Positions 8,504 through 16,753 are shown, numbered from the stretch's first letter. The stretch is 24,121 nucleotides of DNA from Synechococcales cyanobacterium 340R_concoct_173_sub (GCA_025354065.1 JANXNM010000377.1:1-24121), one strand, 5' to 3'. Translations and numbers: made by a program. The notes: a model not told the origin generated them from the sequence alone.

Positions 8504-9547
8504 ATGAAAGCAACTGTATTTTACGCTCAGGGTGATGTGCGGGTCGAAAGCGTTCCCGATCCAGAGATTAAGCGCCCTACAGATGCGATCGTACGAATTA
8601 CTCATGCTTGTATCTGTGGGTCAGACCTATGGTTTTATCAAGGTAAAGATCAATGGCAACCTGGTTGGCGCACGGGACATGAGTGGATGGGCGTGATTGA
8701 GGAAGTCGGATCAGCGGTCCGAAACTTCAAAAAGGGCGATCGGGTTTTATCGCCGTTCTCATTTTCCGATGGGGAATGTGAGTTTTGTAATAAGAGTTTG
8801 CAAACCTCTTGCGTACAAGGAGGATTTTGGGGCGGTTTAAATGAAGGTGGCCAAGCAGAAGCCATTACAGCCCGATTTGCTGATGCTACGCTTATAAAAA
8901 TTCCAGACGAAATCGCTAATGACGATGGGATGCTAACCAAAATTCTGCCCCTCACTGATGTCATGGCGACTGGCCATCATGCTGCAATCTCAGCGGGTGT
9001 AAAAGTGGGCAGTACTGTTGCAGTGATTGGCGATGGCGCAGTGGGATTATGTGGTGTATTAGCGGCTAAACGCCTTGGTGCAGAACGAATTATTATCATG
9101 GGCCGCCATGAAAATCGATTGACGATCGCCCGTAAATTTGGGGCTACAGATGTTGTGAGCAGTCGTGATGAAACAGCAATTCAGGAGGTGCAGGAACTCA
9201 CTAAAGGCGGTGCGGAATCCGTTCTGGAATGTGTTGGGACAGAATCTTCGATGCAGACGGCAATTGGGATTACTCGACCGGGTGGCACAGTTGGTTATGT
9301 TGGTGTGCCCCATGGTAGTGGCACGATTAACTTAAGCCGTATGTTTCGCTCAAATTTGGCATTGTGTGGCGGCGTTGCACCATCACGGGCTTATATTCCA
9401 GAGCTTTTGAGTGACGTGATTGCGCTAAAAATTGACCCATCGCCAGTGCTAGACATGGTGGTGGACTTAGATGGCGTTCCTGCAGGCTATAAGGCCATGA
9501 ATGATCGAGCCGCGATCAAGGTAATGGTGAAAATTTCCAATGGTTAA
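8504..9547 (+). CDS. Zinc-dependent alcohol dehydrogenase-like (MDR) oxidoreductase
   Basis: This 347-residue medium-chain dehydrogenase/reductase has the catalytic zinc motifs CGSD (Cys38) and GHE (His59, Glu60), with Asp152 in the usual third-ligand region. A nucleotide-binding GDGAVG loop lies at 176-181. The family oxidises alcohols or reduces carbonyls with NAD(P)H in the cytoplasm. The structural-zinc lobe has only three cysteines (Cys92, Cys95, Cys103); where the first of four is expected the sequence reads SDGEC, so that site may bind zinc through Asp89 or not at all. The start has only a weak ribosome-binding site. It is 202 bp from the hemerythrin gene and may have its own promoter. 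The substrate is unknown. Confidence 0.85.
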   Translation: MKATVFYAQGDVRVESVPDPEIKRPTDAIVRITHACICGSDLWFYQGKDQWQPGWRTGHEWMGVIEEVGSAVRNFKKGDRVLSPFSFSDGECEFCNKSLQTSCVQGGFWGGLNEGGQAEAITARFADATLIKIPDEIANDDGMLTKILPLTDVMATGHHAAISAGVKVGSTVAVIGDGAVGLCGVLAAKRLGAERIIIMGRHENRLTIARKFGATDVVSSRDETAIQEVQELTKGGAESVLECVGTESSMQTAIGITRPGGTVGYVGVPHGSGTINLSRMFRSNLALCGGVAPSRAYIPELLSDVIALKIDPSPVLDMVVDLDGVPAGYKAMNDRAAIKVMVKISNG

Positions 9548-9852
9548 TCGAGAAATTTATGGCTCATTCATTCCTTACTCAGGAGAAATTATGTTTTGAT
9601 AATTGGTAGTGGTCTAAATCTGTTGATCCTTGAATTCAGAATTCCGAGTTAGAACTCGATTTCAAGATTGTATTCAACAGGTTTGGTGAACTACCTTTTT
9701 ATTATCTCTACCGATTTTCAGTTTATGGAACACTGCTTTAAGGATCTCTAAGTAATTAGACTTAGAAAAAATATTTCTCTAGCTGAGCATCTTTCTGCAT
9801 AGCTTGGGCACTATTAGATACCTAGAGACGTGTGAGATGTGACGAAAGCGCT
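9548..9852. other. Intergenic region with mini-ORF and hairpin
   Basis: This 305-bp gene-free interval follows the dehydrogenase. It holds an AGGAGA (9581-9586) placed before ATG-TTT-TGA (9591-9599), a start-Phe-stop triplet. A compound inverted repeat follows at 9629-9666. The rest is AT-rich and shows nothing recognisable. Confidence 0.5.
9629..9666 (+). repeat. Compound inverted repeat downstream of adh
   Basis: An inner perfect palindrome CGAGTT-AG-AACTCG (9645-9658) sits inside an outer CTTGAA (9629-9634)/TTCAAG (9661-9666) pair. It lies 82 bp after the dehydrogenase stop. No T-run follows, so it may be an RNA processing structure or protein-binding site rather than a classic terminator. 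Confidence 0.4.
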
Positions 9853-10962
9853 ATGTTGCAAACCCAGATTAGAAATTCGGTTGATTCCAATGATGCTGAT
9901 TTGAGTCAGGTCTCCAAACTTTGTGAAATTGGTGATTATGCCAGTGCGATCGTAGCCTTGAGTGCCATTTTAGAGCAGCGCCCCGATTCCCTCGCGGCCT
10001 GGAGTGAAAAAGCGAATGTCTATGTCAGTCTAGACCAACATAAAAACGCATTAGCTTGCTTAGAGAAAGCGCTAATGGTCCATCCAACCTCCCCATTTTT
10101 GTTTTATCAACGGGGCTGGACAGAGCACATCTTCGGGCGTTATGAAGATGCGGGCAGTAGCTTTCAGCATGTTATTCAACTTCAGCCCAATTATCCAAAT
10201 GCTCATTACAGTTTGGGTCTTGCGCTCTATACCTTGAATCGTTATGAAGACGCTATTCCTTATTTGGCCAAAGCCTTAGACTTGGATCCGTCCTTAGCAG
10301 ATACTTGGTATTTACAAGGGGCCGCGCTCTATGCAACAGGCCGTTATGAGGGGGCCGTTACTCACTTCAACCGATCGCTCGAAATCCGACCGGATCATGC
10401 AGACGGGTTGAGTAGTCGAGGTAATGCCTTACTTTGTTTAGGAGATTATGAAGCGGCATCCAGTAGCTATGCCCAGTCGTTGGCAATACAGATAGAAGAT
10501 TCACAAGTTTGGTATCAGCGTGGTGTTGCGTTAAAAAATCTTAATCGTCATCAAGATGCGATCGCCTGTTATCAAAAAGCGCTGAAATTTGATTCAAACT
10601 TTGTAACTGCTTGGTACAGTCAAGGCTTGTCGTATGTAAAATTAGAAAATTGGGAAAAAGCGCTGACCAGTTACGATCGGGCACTCACCCTTCAACCTGA
10701 CTACTACGAAGCCTGGTATAACCGCGCTGTTTTATTAAAAAATCTCAACCGTCTAGATGATGCATTAAAAAGCTACGATCGCGCATTGGAATTGAGGCCT
10801 AACGATTTCCGTGCCTGGAATAATCGTGGCAGTTTATTAGTGACAATGAGACAATGGGAATTAGCGTTAGACAGTTTTGACAAAGTGCTTCAGTTCCGAC
10901 CGAATGATCCTAATGCAATGCAAAATCGTGAAGCGGTTCTCAAAAAAATGCAATCACTCTAA
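9853..10962 (+). CDS. TPR-repeat protein
   Basis: The frame opens with a GTG at 9832, but the ATG at 9853 is the likelier start; neither has a strong ribosome-binding site. The 369-residue product is almost entirely about ten tandem 34-residue tetratricopeptide repeats with the usual pattern (for example YQRG, YSLG, YNRA and WNNRG helix-A cores and repeat ends such as LQPNY, LDPSL and LRPND). No signal peptide, membrane segment or catalytic domain is visible. TPR arrays form protein-binding superhelices, so this is probably a scaffold or assembly factor; the partner is unknown. Only 38 bp separate it from the following histidine kinase, suggesting co-transcription and possibly a role in that signalling pathway. 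Confidence 0.88.
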   Translation: MLQTQIRNSVDSNDADLSQVSKLCEIGDYASAIVALSAILEQRPDSLAAWSEKANVYVSLDQHKNALACLEKALMVHPTSPFLFYQRGWTEHIFGRYEDAGSSFQHVIQLQPNYPNAHYSLGLALYTLNRYEDAIPYLAKALDLDPSLADTWYLQGAALYATGRYEGAVTHFNRSLEIRPDHADGLSSRGNALLCLGDYEAASSSYAQSLAIQIEDSQVWYQRGVALKNLNRHQDAIACYQKALKFDSNFVTAWYSQGLSYVKLENWEKALTSYDRALTLQPDYYEAWYNRAVLLKNLNRLDDALKSYDRALELRPNDFRAWNNRGSLLVTMRQWELALDSFDKVLQFRPNDPNAMQNREAVLKKMQSL

Positions 10963-10964
10963 TA

Positions 10965-11003
10965 CTCCAAACTAATGCTCCAAACTAATGCTCCAAACTA
11001 ATG
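10965..11003 (+). repeat. Three 13-bp tandem repeats ending in a start codon
   Basis: The unit CTCCAAACTAATG is repeated exactly at 10965-10977, 10978-10990 and 10991-11003, and a degenerate TTCCAAACC follows. Each unit ends in ATG; because 13 is not a multiple of 3, the three ATGs (10975, 10988, 11001) fall in three frames. The third is the histidine kinase start. The first ATG opens an 8-codon ORF whose TAA (10999-11001) overlaps that start as TAATG. Confidence 0.9.
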
Positions 11004-12290
11004 TTCCAAACCACGCGTAGACGACTCGCCCTTTGGTACACGTCTGTCACCGCAATTCTGTTACTTTTATTTGCTACAGGCGTTTATTTTTACGTTCGTA
11101 GCACCCTGATTGAGCGTATCGATGACACCTTAGAACATGTCGTCGAAGTTGTAAGTCGATCGATTGTTATTGAACCAGTCGCGCCCAAATCTCGCATACT
11201 ACAGGTCAATATTGAAGCTAGTTTCCGGGATAATTTTCTGGAACAAGAAGATGACCATATTGATCTGGAATGGTTCACAGCGCGGGGTTCCTTAGAATGG
11301 TCTACTCTACCAAGTCCGATCGATGCGCCGCTTATTATGAGTAGCAATCGGACTCATACAGAAACCGTCCGACTCGATACAACGCGTCTCTTGCGACAAG
11401 TGACTCAAAGAATTCAGCTTGGACAGCAGGTTTTAGGGTATTTACGGGTTAGCCATCCATGGTTTGAAGTCACCAAGCCCATTCGAGAGCTTTTTGTAGA
11501 TTTGACTCTTGGCATTAGCGGCATGATTGGTATTGTTGCGGCGATCGGTTGGTTCTTGTCGGGACTTGCCATGCAGCCGATTCGAGATTCCTATCAAACC
11601 TTGCGTCAATTTACCGCCGATGCCTCCCACGAATTGCGAAACCCAATAGCTGTTATCCAAACCAATGTTCAAGTTGCCCTCAGCGATCCCGACCCAGATC
11701 CAACTCAAACCCGATCGCATCTTCAAGTAGTCGAGCGTCTCACCCGTCGTCTTGGAAAACTTGTGGACGATCTTCTATTTCTAGCCCGTCAGGATAGTGG
11801 CATCGTGCAGCCGCAGTGGGACGAGGTGGATTTGCGTGACTTAGTTGAAGAAGTTCTAGAAGAGCAAGGCATTAGTGCGGCTGAAAAAGACATTCAACTC
11901 AAGCTTGTTACTGATGTCCAGACGGCAAAACTTACGGGCGATCGTTCTGCCCTAGCCAGACTCTTGACCAACTTGGTGAGCAATGCCATTCTATATACAC
12001 CAAACCAGGGCAGCGTCAAACTAGAACTTCAATCTAGTAAGCGTAGTAATCAAGCCATCTGGACTCTGCGAATCATTGATACGGGCATTGGGATTCCTGA
12101 ACTCGCCTTGCCTCAATTGTTCGATCGGTTTTATCGGGTTGATCCTGCTCGATCGAAAGCGTCCGGTGGAACGGGACTTGGACTGGCCATTGTTCAAACA
12201 ATAGTAACCAACCATCAAGGCACCATTACTGTCGAAAGTCAGGAAAAGCAAGGTACGACATTCACAGTTTTATTGCCTCAAAGTTTTTGA
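11001..12290 (+). CDS. Membrane sensor histidine kinase (orphan)
   Basis: This 429-residue kinase has an N-terminal membrane segment (about 13-33), an extracytoplasmic sensor region (about 34-166), a second membrane segment (about 167-189), a short HAMP-like linker and then HisKA with His210 in ASHELRNP. The N-box (TNLVSNAILYTP), G1 (DTGIGIP, from 360), F-box (LFDRFYR) and G2 (GGTGLGLAIV, 389-398) are intact, so it should be active. It resembles cyanobacterial OmpR-partner kinases. No response regulator lies beside it; the nearest is a single-domain regulator about 7 kb away. The start ATG comes from the tandem repeat just upstream and has no Shine-Dalgarno, so translation may depend on coupling to the TPR gene or to the small upstream ORF. 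Confidence 0.9.
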   Translation: MFQTTRRRLALWYTSVTAILLLLFATGVYFYVRSTLIERIDDTLEHVVEVVSRSIVIEPVAPKSRILQVNIEASFRDNFLEQEDDHIDLEWFTARGSLEWSTLPSPIDAPLIMSSNRTHTETVRLDTTRLLRQVTQRIQLGQQVLGYLRVSHPWFEVTKPIRELFVDLTLGISGMIGIVAAIGWFLSGLAMQPIRDSYQTLRQFTADASHELRNPIAVIQTNVQVALSDPDPDPTQTRSHLQVVERLTRRLGKLVDDLLFLARQDSGIVQPQWDEVDLRDLVEEVLEEQGISAAEKDIQLKLVTDVQTAKLTGDRSALARLLTNLVSNAILYTPNQGSVKLELQSSKRSNQAIWTLRIIDTGIGIPELALPQLFDRFYRVDPARSKASGGTGLGLAIVQTIVTNHQGTITVESQEKQGTTFTVLLPQSF

Positions 12291-12346
12291 TATTGTGATC
12301 ATAACCAGACTTTTCCTCATTATCGTCCGAGAATTTACGGTAGATG

Positions 12347-12392
12347 ACAATATGAAGCATATGCTAACTCTAACAGTCTGAGTTCATATTGT
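12347..12392 (+). repeat. Perfect 10-bp inverted repeat after the histidine kinase
   Basis: ACAATATGAA (12347-12356) is exactly complementary to TTCATATTGT (12383-12392), with a 26-nt spacer. A competing AACTC/GAGTT pair (12366-12370 and 12380-12384) overlaps the right arm by 2 nt. It may end the kinase transcript or be an operator; no T-run follows. Confidence 0.6.
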
Positions 12393-12556
12393 GAAGCTCT
12401 CTAATGCTTTTCCGTCCCAATCGGTCTCCCAATCTAAAGTTGTCGTAAATTTTGATTTAAATTAACTTATATTCAGTACCTCTAAATGGTTTGCTGCGTC
12501 AATTACGGATAATTTTATGAATTAATCATGAACTTTGAGGGTAGTTTTCACTAATT

Positions 12557-12591
12557 TTACAGAGATTCAGATCTTCTCCAAACCTCTGTAA
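12557..12591 (+). repeat. 8-bp inverted repeat upstream of the PEP-CTERM gene
   Basis: TTACAGAG (12557-12564) pairs with CTCTGTAA (12584-12591) across a 19-nt loop. It lies 141 bp before the PEP-CTERM start and is a candidate regulatory hairpin or operator. Confidence 0.5.
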
Positions 12592-12732
12592 TCTCTCCCA
12601 AATCATGCCCAATTTTATATTGCATAATAACTACATGTCAATTTACACAAGACACGATTTGCTAAGCTACTTAGTAGATCGCTTGGGTACGTTTGACAGT
12701 CGTTCTCTTAATTTATTAGGAAGCCATTTCAG

Positions 12733-13449
12733 ATGACATTCACACATAATTTAGCTTCGATAGCGCTACTGAGCGTAGCAACCATTCTCGGACAAGTCGG
12801 CAGCGCTCAGGCATTTTCCTTCAACATGACGAATGGGATTAATGGTCCAGGCGGGGCGACCAACCAAGGTGCATTCTCAGATTTTTCTGGAATGAGTACC
12901 GTCCAAACAATAGACTTCAATTCTGGTGTGCTCCCGACCACTGGATTTGCTAAGTACTCCTTTGTAGGCAGCGGATCAAGCAGCGTTCTCGCTGACAAAT
13001 GGGCACCCGCTGGCGCAAATGCTGAGGTGAATACCAGTAAGTATTTGGCTGTGTTTCAGGGCAAGAGTGTCGAAATCAAGCTTGCCTCGACCTCAAACTA
13101 CTTCGGAATGGATTTGGGTGCGATTAGCAGTGGGAATACTTTATCTTTCTATCGTGGCACTACGTTGATCAAGACGTTCAACACGAATGATATGAACTCA
13201 CGAGCTACCCTTTCAGCGAATCAGCACGGTGGTGAAAAGAATGGCTACGGTCATTTCTACGCTGACAACGCAAATGAGCGCTTCGATCGTATGGTGATTA
13301 GCCAAGTTGGTGGTGGTGGATTTGAAACCGACAACCATTCGTTCAACATGGGTGAGCGTGATGTCAGAAAAACACCTGAACCCGGTATGATGCTTGGTTT
13401 GGTTGCGATCGGTGGTTCTGTGTGGGCAAAGCGCAAACAACGCGGCTAA
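12733..13449 (+). CDS. Secreted PEP-CTERM sorting-signal protein
   Basis: This 238-residue protein starts with a signal peptide likely cleaved after AQA (25-27). It ends with a PEP-CTERM tail: the TPEPG motif (PEP at 215-217), a hydrophobic segment (about 219-231) and a basic KRKQRG terminus. Such tails direct export and processing by exosortase, usually to the surface or exopolysaccharide matrix. The middle region is Gly/Ser/Asn-rich and beta-like with no catalytic motif. It has almost no Cys, as is common for secreted proteins of this class. AGGAAG (12718-12723) lies 9 nt before the ATG, and a strong terminator follows, so it is a single-gene unit. The exosortase gene is not in this window. 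The biological role is unknown. Confidence 0.88.
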   Translation: MTFTHNLASIALLSVATILGQVGSAQAFSFNMTNGINGPGGATNQGAFSDFSGMSTVQTIDFNSGVLPTTGFAKYSFVGSGSSSVLADKWAPAGANAEVNTSKYLAVFQGKSVEIKLASTSNYFGMDLGAISSGNTLSFYRGTTLIKTFNTNDMNSRATLSANQHGGEKNGYGHFYADNANERFDRMVISQVGGGGFETDNHSFNMGERDVRKTPEPGMMLGLVAIGGSVWAKRKQRG

Positions 13450-13496
13450 CCCTCAAGTCTGAGCTGAGATAAGGCTGCATCGTCAATTAAAAGGTC

Positions 13497-13532
13497 AAAA
13501 CCCCTAGTCCTCGATCGAAGACTGGGGGTTTT
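13497..13532. terminator. Bidirectional intrinsic terminator
   Basis: A 13-bp stem, AAAACCCCTAGTC (13497-13509) with GACTGGGGGTTTT (13520-13532), contains one T-G pair. It ends in A/T tracts on both sides, with the palindrome TCGATCGA inside its loop. It lies between the convergent PEP-CTERM and rodA genes and can serve both. Confidence 0.92.
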
Positions 13533-13601
13533 GATTAAAACTAGTTTCTAAGAATTTTAATTTCAACCCTAAAAATAAAGATTGAACATTAAAACAAACC
13601 A

Positions 13602-14906
13602 TCATTGACGTAGACGTTGACGATGGTTTGCCACAGACTCTACAAGGCCAATAGCTAGGAAATTCATGAGCAACGCCGATCGTCCATGGCTCAAGTACGG
13701 CAACGGAATTCCCGTCACAGGTGACAGTCCGATGGTCATGCCAATGTTGACGAAGGTTTGAAATACGATCATCGAAAACACCCCGATCGCAATCAACGAC
13801 CCGAAATCGTCTTTTGAATTTTGAGCAATCACCAACAGCCGATAGCAAATCAATAAGAATGTGAGTAATACCGCGATCGAGCCGATAAATCCAAGCTCTT
13901 CACCGATCGCAGCAAAAATAAAATCAGTATGTTGTTCTGGAATAAAATTTAATTGAGTCTGGGTGCCTTTGTTTAAACCTTGACCAAAAATTTGCCCCGC
14001 CCCGATCGCAATGCGCGACTGAATTAAGTGATAGCCACCATTTAAGGGATCTTGCTCAGGATTCATAAACATGGTTATTCGCTGTTTTTGATAGTCTTGC
14101 AGCACCCGATTCCAGAGAAATTCTCCTAACCCACCAGAAATCAAATTTATTACCACAGCCCCAAAGGTTCCCCAGCGCTGCCAAGGCAAACTCCTCATCG
14201 CTATAATCCCCATCACCGCCACCCACACCAGCCATAGGCCAATTCCCAAGGGAACTAAAACGGGATTGAGGGATCCTAAAGCCATGGGCAATGAGCGCAG
14301 AATAATTGCACTGATCAAGGGAGAAATCATCAAAATCAACCAGCCTGGATTGGCATTGCCCCAATAAAGCATCCCCATCGTAATTGCACCGAACACTAAG
14401 GATGTTCCAAGATTGGGTTCTAGAAAAATCATGGTCCAGGGTAATGCAACCACTGACATCGCCCGAAGCATTGAGCTAATCGTGTTTGCGGGCCGATCGT
14501 GCAAAATAGCGGCCATGGTAATGATTATTCCCAGTTTGGCAAACTCAGAGGGCTGTAAATTAAAACCCAGCACATTAATCCAGCGGGTCGCGCCGAGTTC
14601 AGTTTTTCCAAAAAACATGACGCAAAGCAACCCAAAATTAGTGATGCCATAGACATACCATCGCCATTGAATTAATTGCTCATAGGGCCATCTTGATAAG
14701 AATGCGATCGCAAAGACTCCAATAACTCCTATCCCCGCATTTTGGGTCCATTGCATGGGTAGTTTATCGGCGGTAATACTGTGGATCATCACACAGCCCA
14801 AAACCATGAGGCCCACGGTCCCTAGCACTAGCCACCAATCGAGTCCTTTCCAGGGTTGAAAAAGGGACTTCCAATAAATGCGAGGTAACAGGGTTTTTTG
14901 GAACAT
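13602..14906 (-). CDS. rodA: Rod shape-determining protein RodA (SEDS peptidoglycan polymerase)
   Basis: This 434-residue polytopic protein of the SEDS family polymerises glycan strands from lipid II in the elongasome, paired with a class B penicillin-binding protein. Family marks are GATRWI (105-110), QPSEFAKL (118-125), EPNLGTS (163-169), NPEQDPLNGGYH (282-293, with the catalytic-type Asp286), EQHTDFIFAAIGEELG (324-339) and the C-terminal PLPYLSHGRSALL. Most RodA/FtsW proteins have SYGGS near the end; here it is SHGRS, which I remember as similar in other cyanobacterial RodA. About ten or more membrane helices are visible. mrp lies 71 bp upstream on the same strand, so co-transcription is possible. 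The partner PBP and mreB are not in the window. Confidence 0.94.
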   Translation of the reverse strand: MFQKTLLPRIYWKSLFQPWKGLDWWLVLGTVGLMVLGCVMIHSITADKLPMQWTQNAGIGVIGVFAIAFLSRWPYEQLIQWRWYVYGITNFGLLCVMFFGKTELGATRWINVLGFNLQPSEFAKLGIIITMAAILHDRPANTISSMLRAMSVVALPWTMIFLEPNLGTSLVFGAITMGMLYWGNANPGWLILMISPLISAIILRSLPMALGSLNPVLVPLGIGLWLVWVAVMGIIAMRSLPWQRWGTFGAVVINLISGGLGEFLWNRVLQDYQKQRITMFMNPEQDPLNGGYHLIQSRIAIGAGQIFGQGLNKGTQTQLNFIPEQHTDFIFAAIGEELGFIGSIAVLLTFLLICYRLLVIAQNSKDDFGSLIAIGVFSMIVFQTFVNIGMTIGLSPVTGIPLPYLSHGRSALLMNFLAIGLVESVANHRQRLRQ

Positions 14907-14977
14907 GGTGTGGATTTAAATAGCGTTGACTTGCAATGAGAGCTTAGCGTATCTCAATGCAACGCCAGAATTCTGCG

Positions 14978-16042
14978 CTATGACAATGCTGCGATCGAGA
15001 CTTGGGCGGCAACTTGCTGGGCAATTTCACGAAGCGCAATAGCACTGGCGGAGTCAGGATGAGAGACCACGATCGGAACTCCAATATCACCACCGACTCG
15101 CAATGAGATTTCCAAGGGGACACACCCTAATAATGGCACCCCTAACTCGACCGCCGCTTTTTGACCGCCTTCTGAGCCAAACAAGTCGTACTTACGATCG
15201 GGCATATCCGGCGGAATGAAATAGCTCATATTTTCCACGATGCCGAGAATTTTTGTCCCTAATTGCTCAAACATTTTTAGGCCACGTCTCGCATCCGAAA
15301 GAGCCACAGTTTGCGGAGTCGTCACAATTACAACGCCTGCAACTGGAACCCGTTGAGCTATTGTAAGCTGCGCATCCCCTGTTCCCGGTGGCATATCGAC
15401 AATCAGATAGTCCAGTTCGCCCCAGTTCACTTGATAGAGAAAGTTTCGCACCATGCCATCGATCATCGGACCACGCCAAATGACGGGTTGATCGGGATTG
15501 ATTAGAAATCCCATGGACACTAATTTAACCCCATGGTTGAAAGCAGGTTCGATGATTTCGCCTTGTTCACCTTGACGGACGGCGACTTTTGTTCCGGCGA
15601 GACCGAGCATTGTGGGTGCGTTGGGTCCGTAGATGTCAGCATCGATTAGTCCAACTTTTGACCCGGCTTGCGCTAACGCGACGGCTAGGTTGACGGCTAT
15701 TGTGCTTTTCCCAACGCCACCTTTTCCACTTGATACCGCAATAATATTTTTAACTCCCTTCACCAATTCACGGCCTGGAGCTGATTTTTGAGCTGGAGTA
15801 TTGGCTGTTACTTCGACTTCGATGGTTTCGACTCCGGGAAGCGTCTTAATGGCTCGTTCGCAGTCTTCAACAATAAAGGCTTTGAGTGGGCAAGATGGCG
15901 TGGTGAGGACTAATGTGAAGCTTACGGCTCCGCCTGACACCTTGACATTGCGAATCATATTGAGTTCGACGAGACTCTTGTGAAGTTCAGGGTCTTCGAC
16001 GGGTTTGAGTACGTCAAGAATGTCTTGGGCGGTAAGCGTCAT
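14978..16042 (-). CDS. mrp: Mrp/NBP35-type P-loop ATPase, Fe-S carrier
   Basis: This 354-residue protein has an N-terminal MIP18/DUF59-type domain (about 4-80, with TTPSCPLK) and a ParA-like P-loop domain. The deviant Walker A is SGKGGVGKST (105-114), followed by DADIYGPN and DMPPGTGDAQLT. The family binds and transfers Fe-S clusters to apo-proteins in the cytoplasm. The CxxC motif that usually follows the ENMSYF block and bridges the cluster between subunits is absent: the segment reads FIPPDMPDRKYD (275-286). I recall the same in other cyanobacterial orthologues, so this is probably a lineage trait rather than damage. It lies between a thioredoxin-fold gene (47 bp upstream) and rodA on the same strand. 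Confidence 0.92.
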   Translation of the reverse strand: MTLTAQDILDVLKPVEDPELHKSLVELNMIRNVKVSGGAVSFTLVLTTPSCPLKAFIVEDCERAIKTLPGVETIEVEVTANTPAQKSAPGRELVKGVKNIIAVSSGKGGVGKSTIAVNLAVALAQAGSKVGLIDADIYGPNAPTMLGLAGTKVAVRQGEQGEIIEPAFNHGVKLVSMGFLINPDQPVIWRGPMIDGMVRNFLYQVNWGELDYLIVDMPPGTGDAQLTIAQRVPVAGVVIVTTPQTVALSDARRGLKMFEQLGTKILGIVENMSYFIPPDMPDRKYDLFGSEGGQKAAVELGVPLLGCVPLEISLRVGGDIGVPIVVSHPDSASAIALREIAQQVAAQVSIAALS

Positions 16043-16089
16043 AGGATTTTGGCTGAGACTAACTAGTATAGATACACTCTCAGTTTAGC

Positions 16090-16641
16090 TTAGCCATGGC
16101 CACCGATTCGCCATTTGATAGAGCATCCGATCGGATCTGTTGTAGGTAAGTTCACCATCTGACCTGATAGTAGGTCTTCTATTGCGTTGCGAAGGTAGTT
16201 CACAGTGACAGCGCTGGCATCTTGGGCATTGTCATCGATCGCGCCACTATAGACCACAATGCCTTGTTTATTGAGCAGGAAGACGTGGGGCGTTTTAATA
16301 GCATCAAAACTGTGGGCGACATCCTGGTTCTCATCGCGCAAGTAAGGATAAGGAATCCCAAGTTGCGACACTAAAATTTTCATATTGGCGAAACTGTCCT
16401 CAGGGAACTGTAATGCATCATTAGGATTCATGCCAATGACTGCAACGCCTTTGAGTTGGTAATCTTGATAAAGTTGGGTAATGCGATCGAGGTATTTCTT
16501 CACATAGGGGCAATGGTTACACATGAAAACCACGCATACCACTTTGTAGGATTCAAGATAGCGGGCTAGGTGGTGGACTGTACCGTCGGCACCCGGTAGC
16601 TCGAAGTCTGGGGCGTAGCTGCCTATTTCTGTTTTTGCCAT
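16090..16641 (-). CDS. Thioredoxin-fold / peroxiredoxin-like protein
   Basis: This 183-residue soluble protein matches the AhpC/TSA-thioredoxin superfamily (PRX-like type). It opens with GSYAPDFELPGADG, contains the redox pair Cys41-x-x-Cys44 (MCNHCPYV), a TPHVFLLN cis-Pro segment (117-124) and a further Cys173 near the C-terminus (IGCSIKW). It probably acts as a cytoplasmic thiol-disulfide oxidoreductase or peroxidase; no signal peptide is seen. Length and motifs match the usual family form. It is 47 bp upstream of mrp on the same strand, a pairing compatible with Fe-S or redox maintenance, though that link is inference. Confidence 0.85.
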   Translation of the reverse strand: MAKTEIGSYAPDFELPGADGTVHHLARYLESYKVVCVVFMCNHCPYVKKYLDRITQLYQDYQLKGVAVIGMNPNDALQFPEDSFANMKILVSQLGIPYPYLRDENQDVAHSFDAIKTPHVFLLNKQGIVVYSGAIDDNAQDASAVTVNYLRNAIEDLLSGQMVNLPTTDPIGCSIKWRIGGHG

Positions 16642-16753
16642 GGGTTCGCCGGAGTAGATGCTTATAGTGAAATTGCTTGTACCAGTTTATCCATTTTTAT
16701 GGAAATGAGAGCGGTGAAATTGGTTAAATTACTTGTGAATAATTAATTTAAAT

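Larger units (their letters stand above)
12291..12732. other. 442-bp gene-free region upstream of the PEP-CTERM gene
   Basis: I find no gene here. The stretch is AT-rich and holds two separate inverted repeats (12347-12392 and 12557-12591) and a short palindrome CTAAG-CTA-CTTAG (12662-12674). A TTGACA at 12693-12698 lies too near the ribosome-binding site to be a convincing -35. The promoter of the PEP-CTERM gene must be within it. Confidence 0.6.

Noticed and set aside
9832..9852. GTG start for the TPR gene
   Set aside because: No ribosome-binding site supports it and the added residues precede the TPR fold; ATG 9853 is more natural.
12347..12591. The two inverted repeats as ends of a MITE or insertion sequence
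   Set aside because: The two repeats have unrelated arms and there is no transposase or target-site duplication visible.
16690..16703. TCCAT-TTTT-ATGGA hairpin as a terminator for the transporter gene
   Set aside because: The stem is only 5 bp and no T-run follows on the minus strand; too weak to call.
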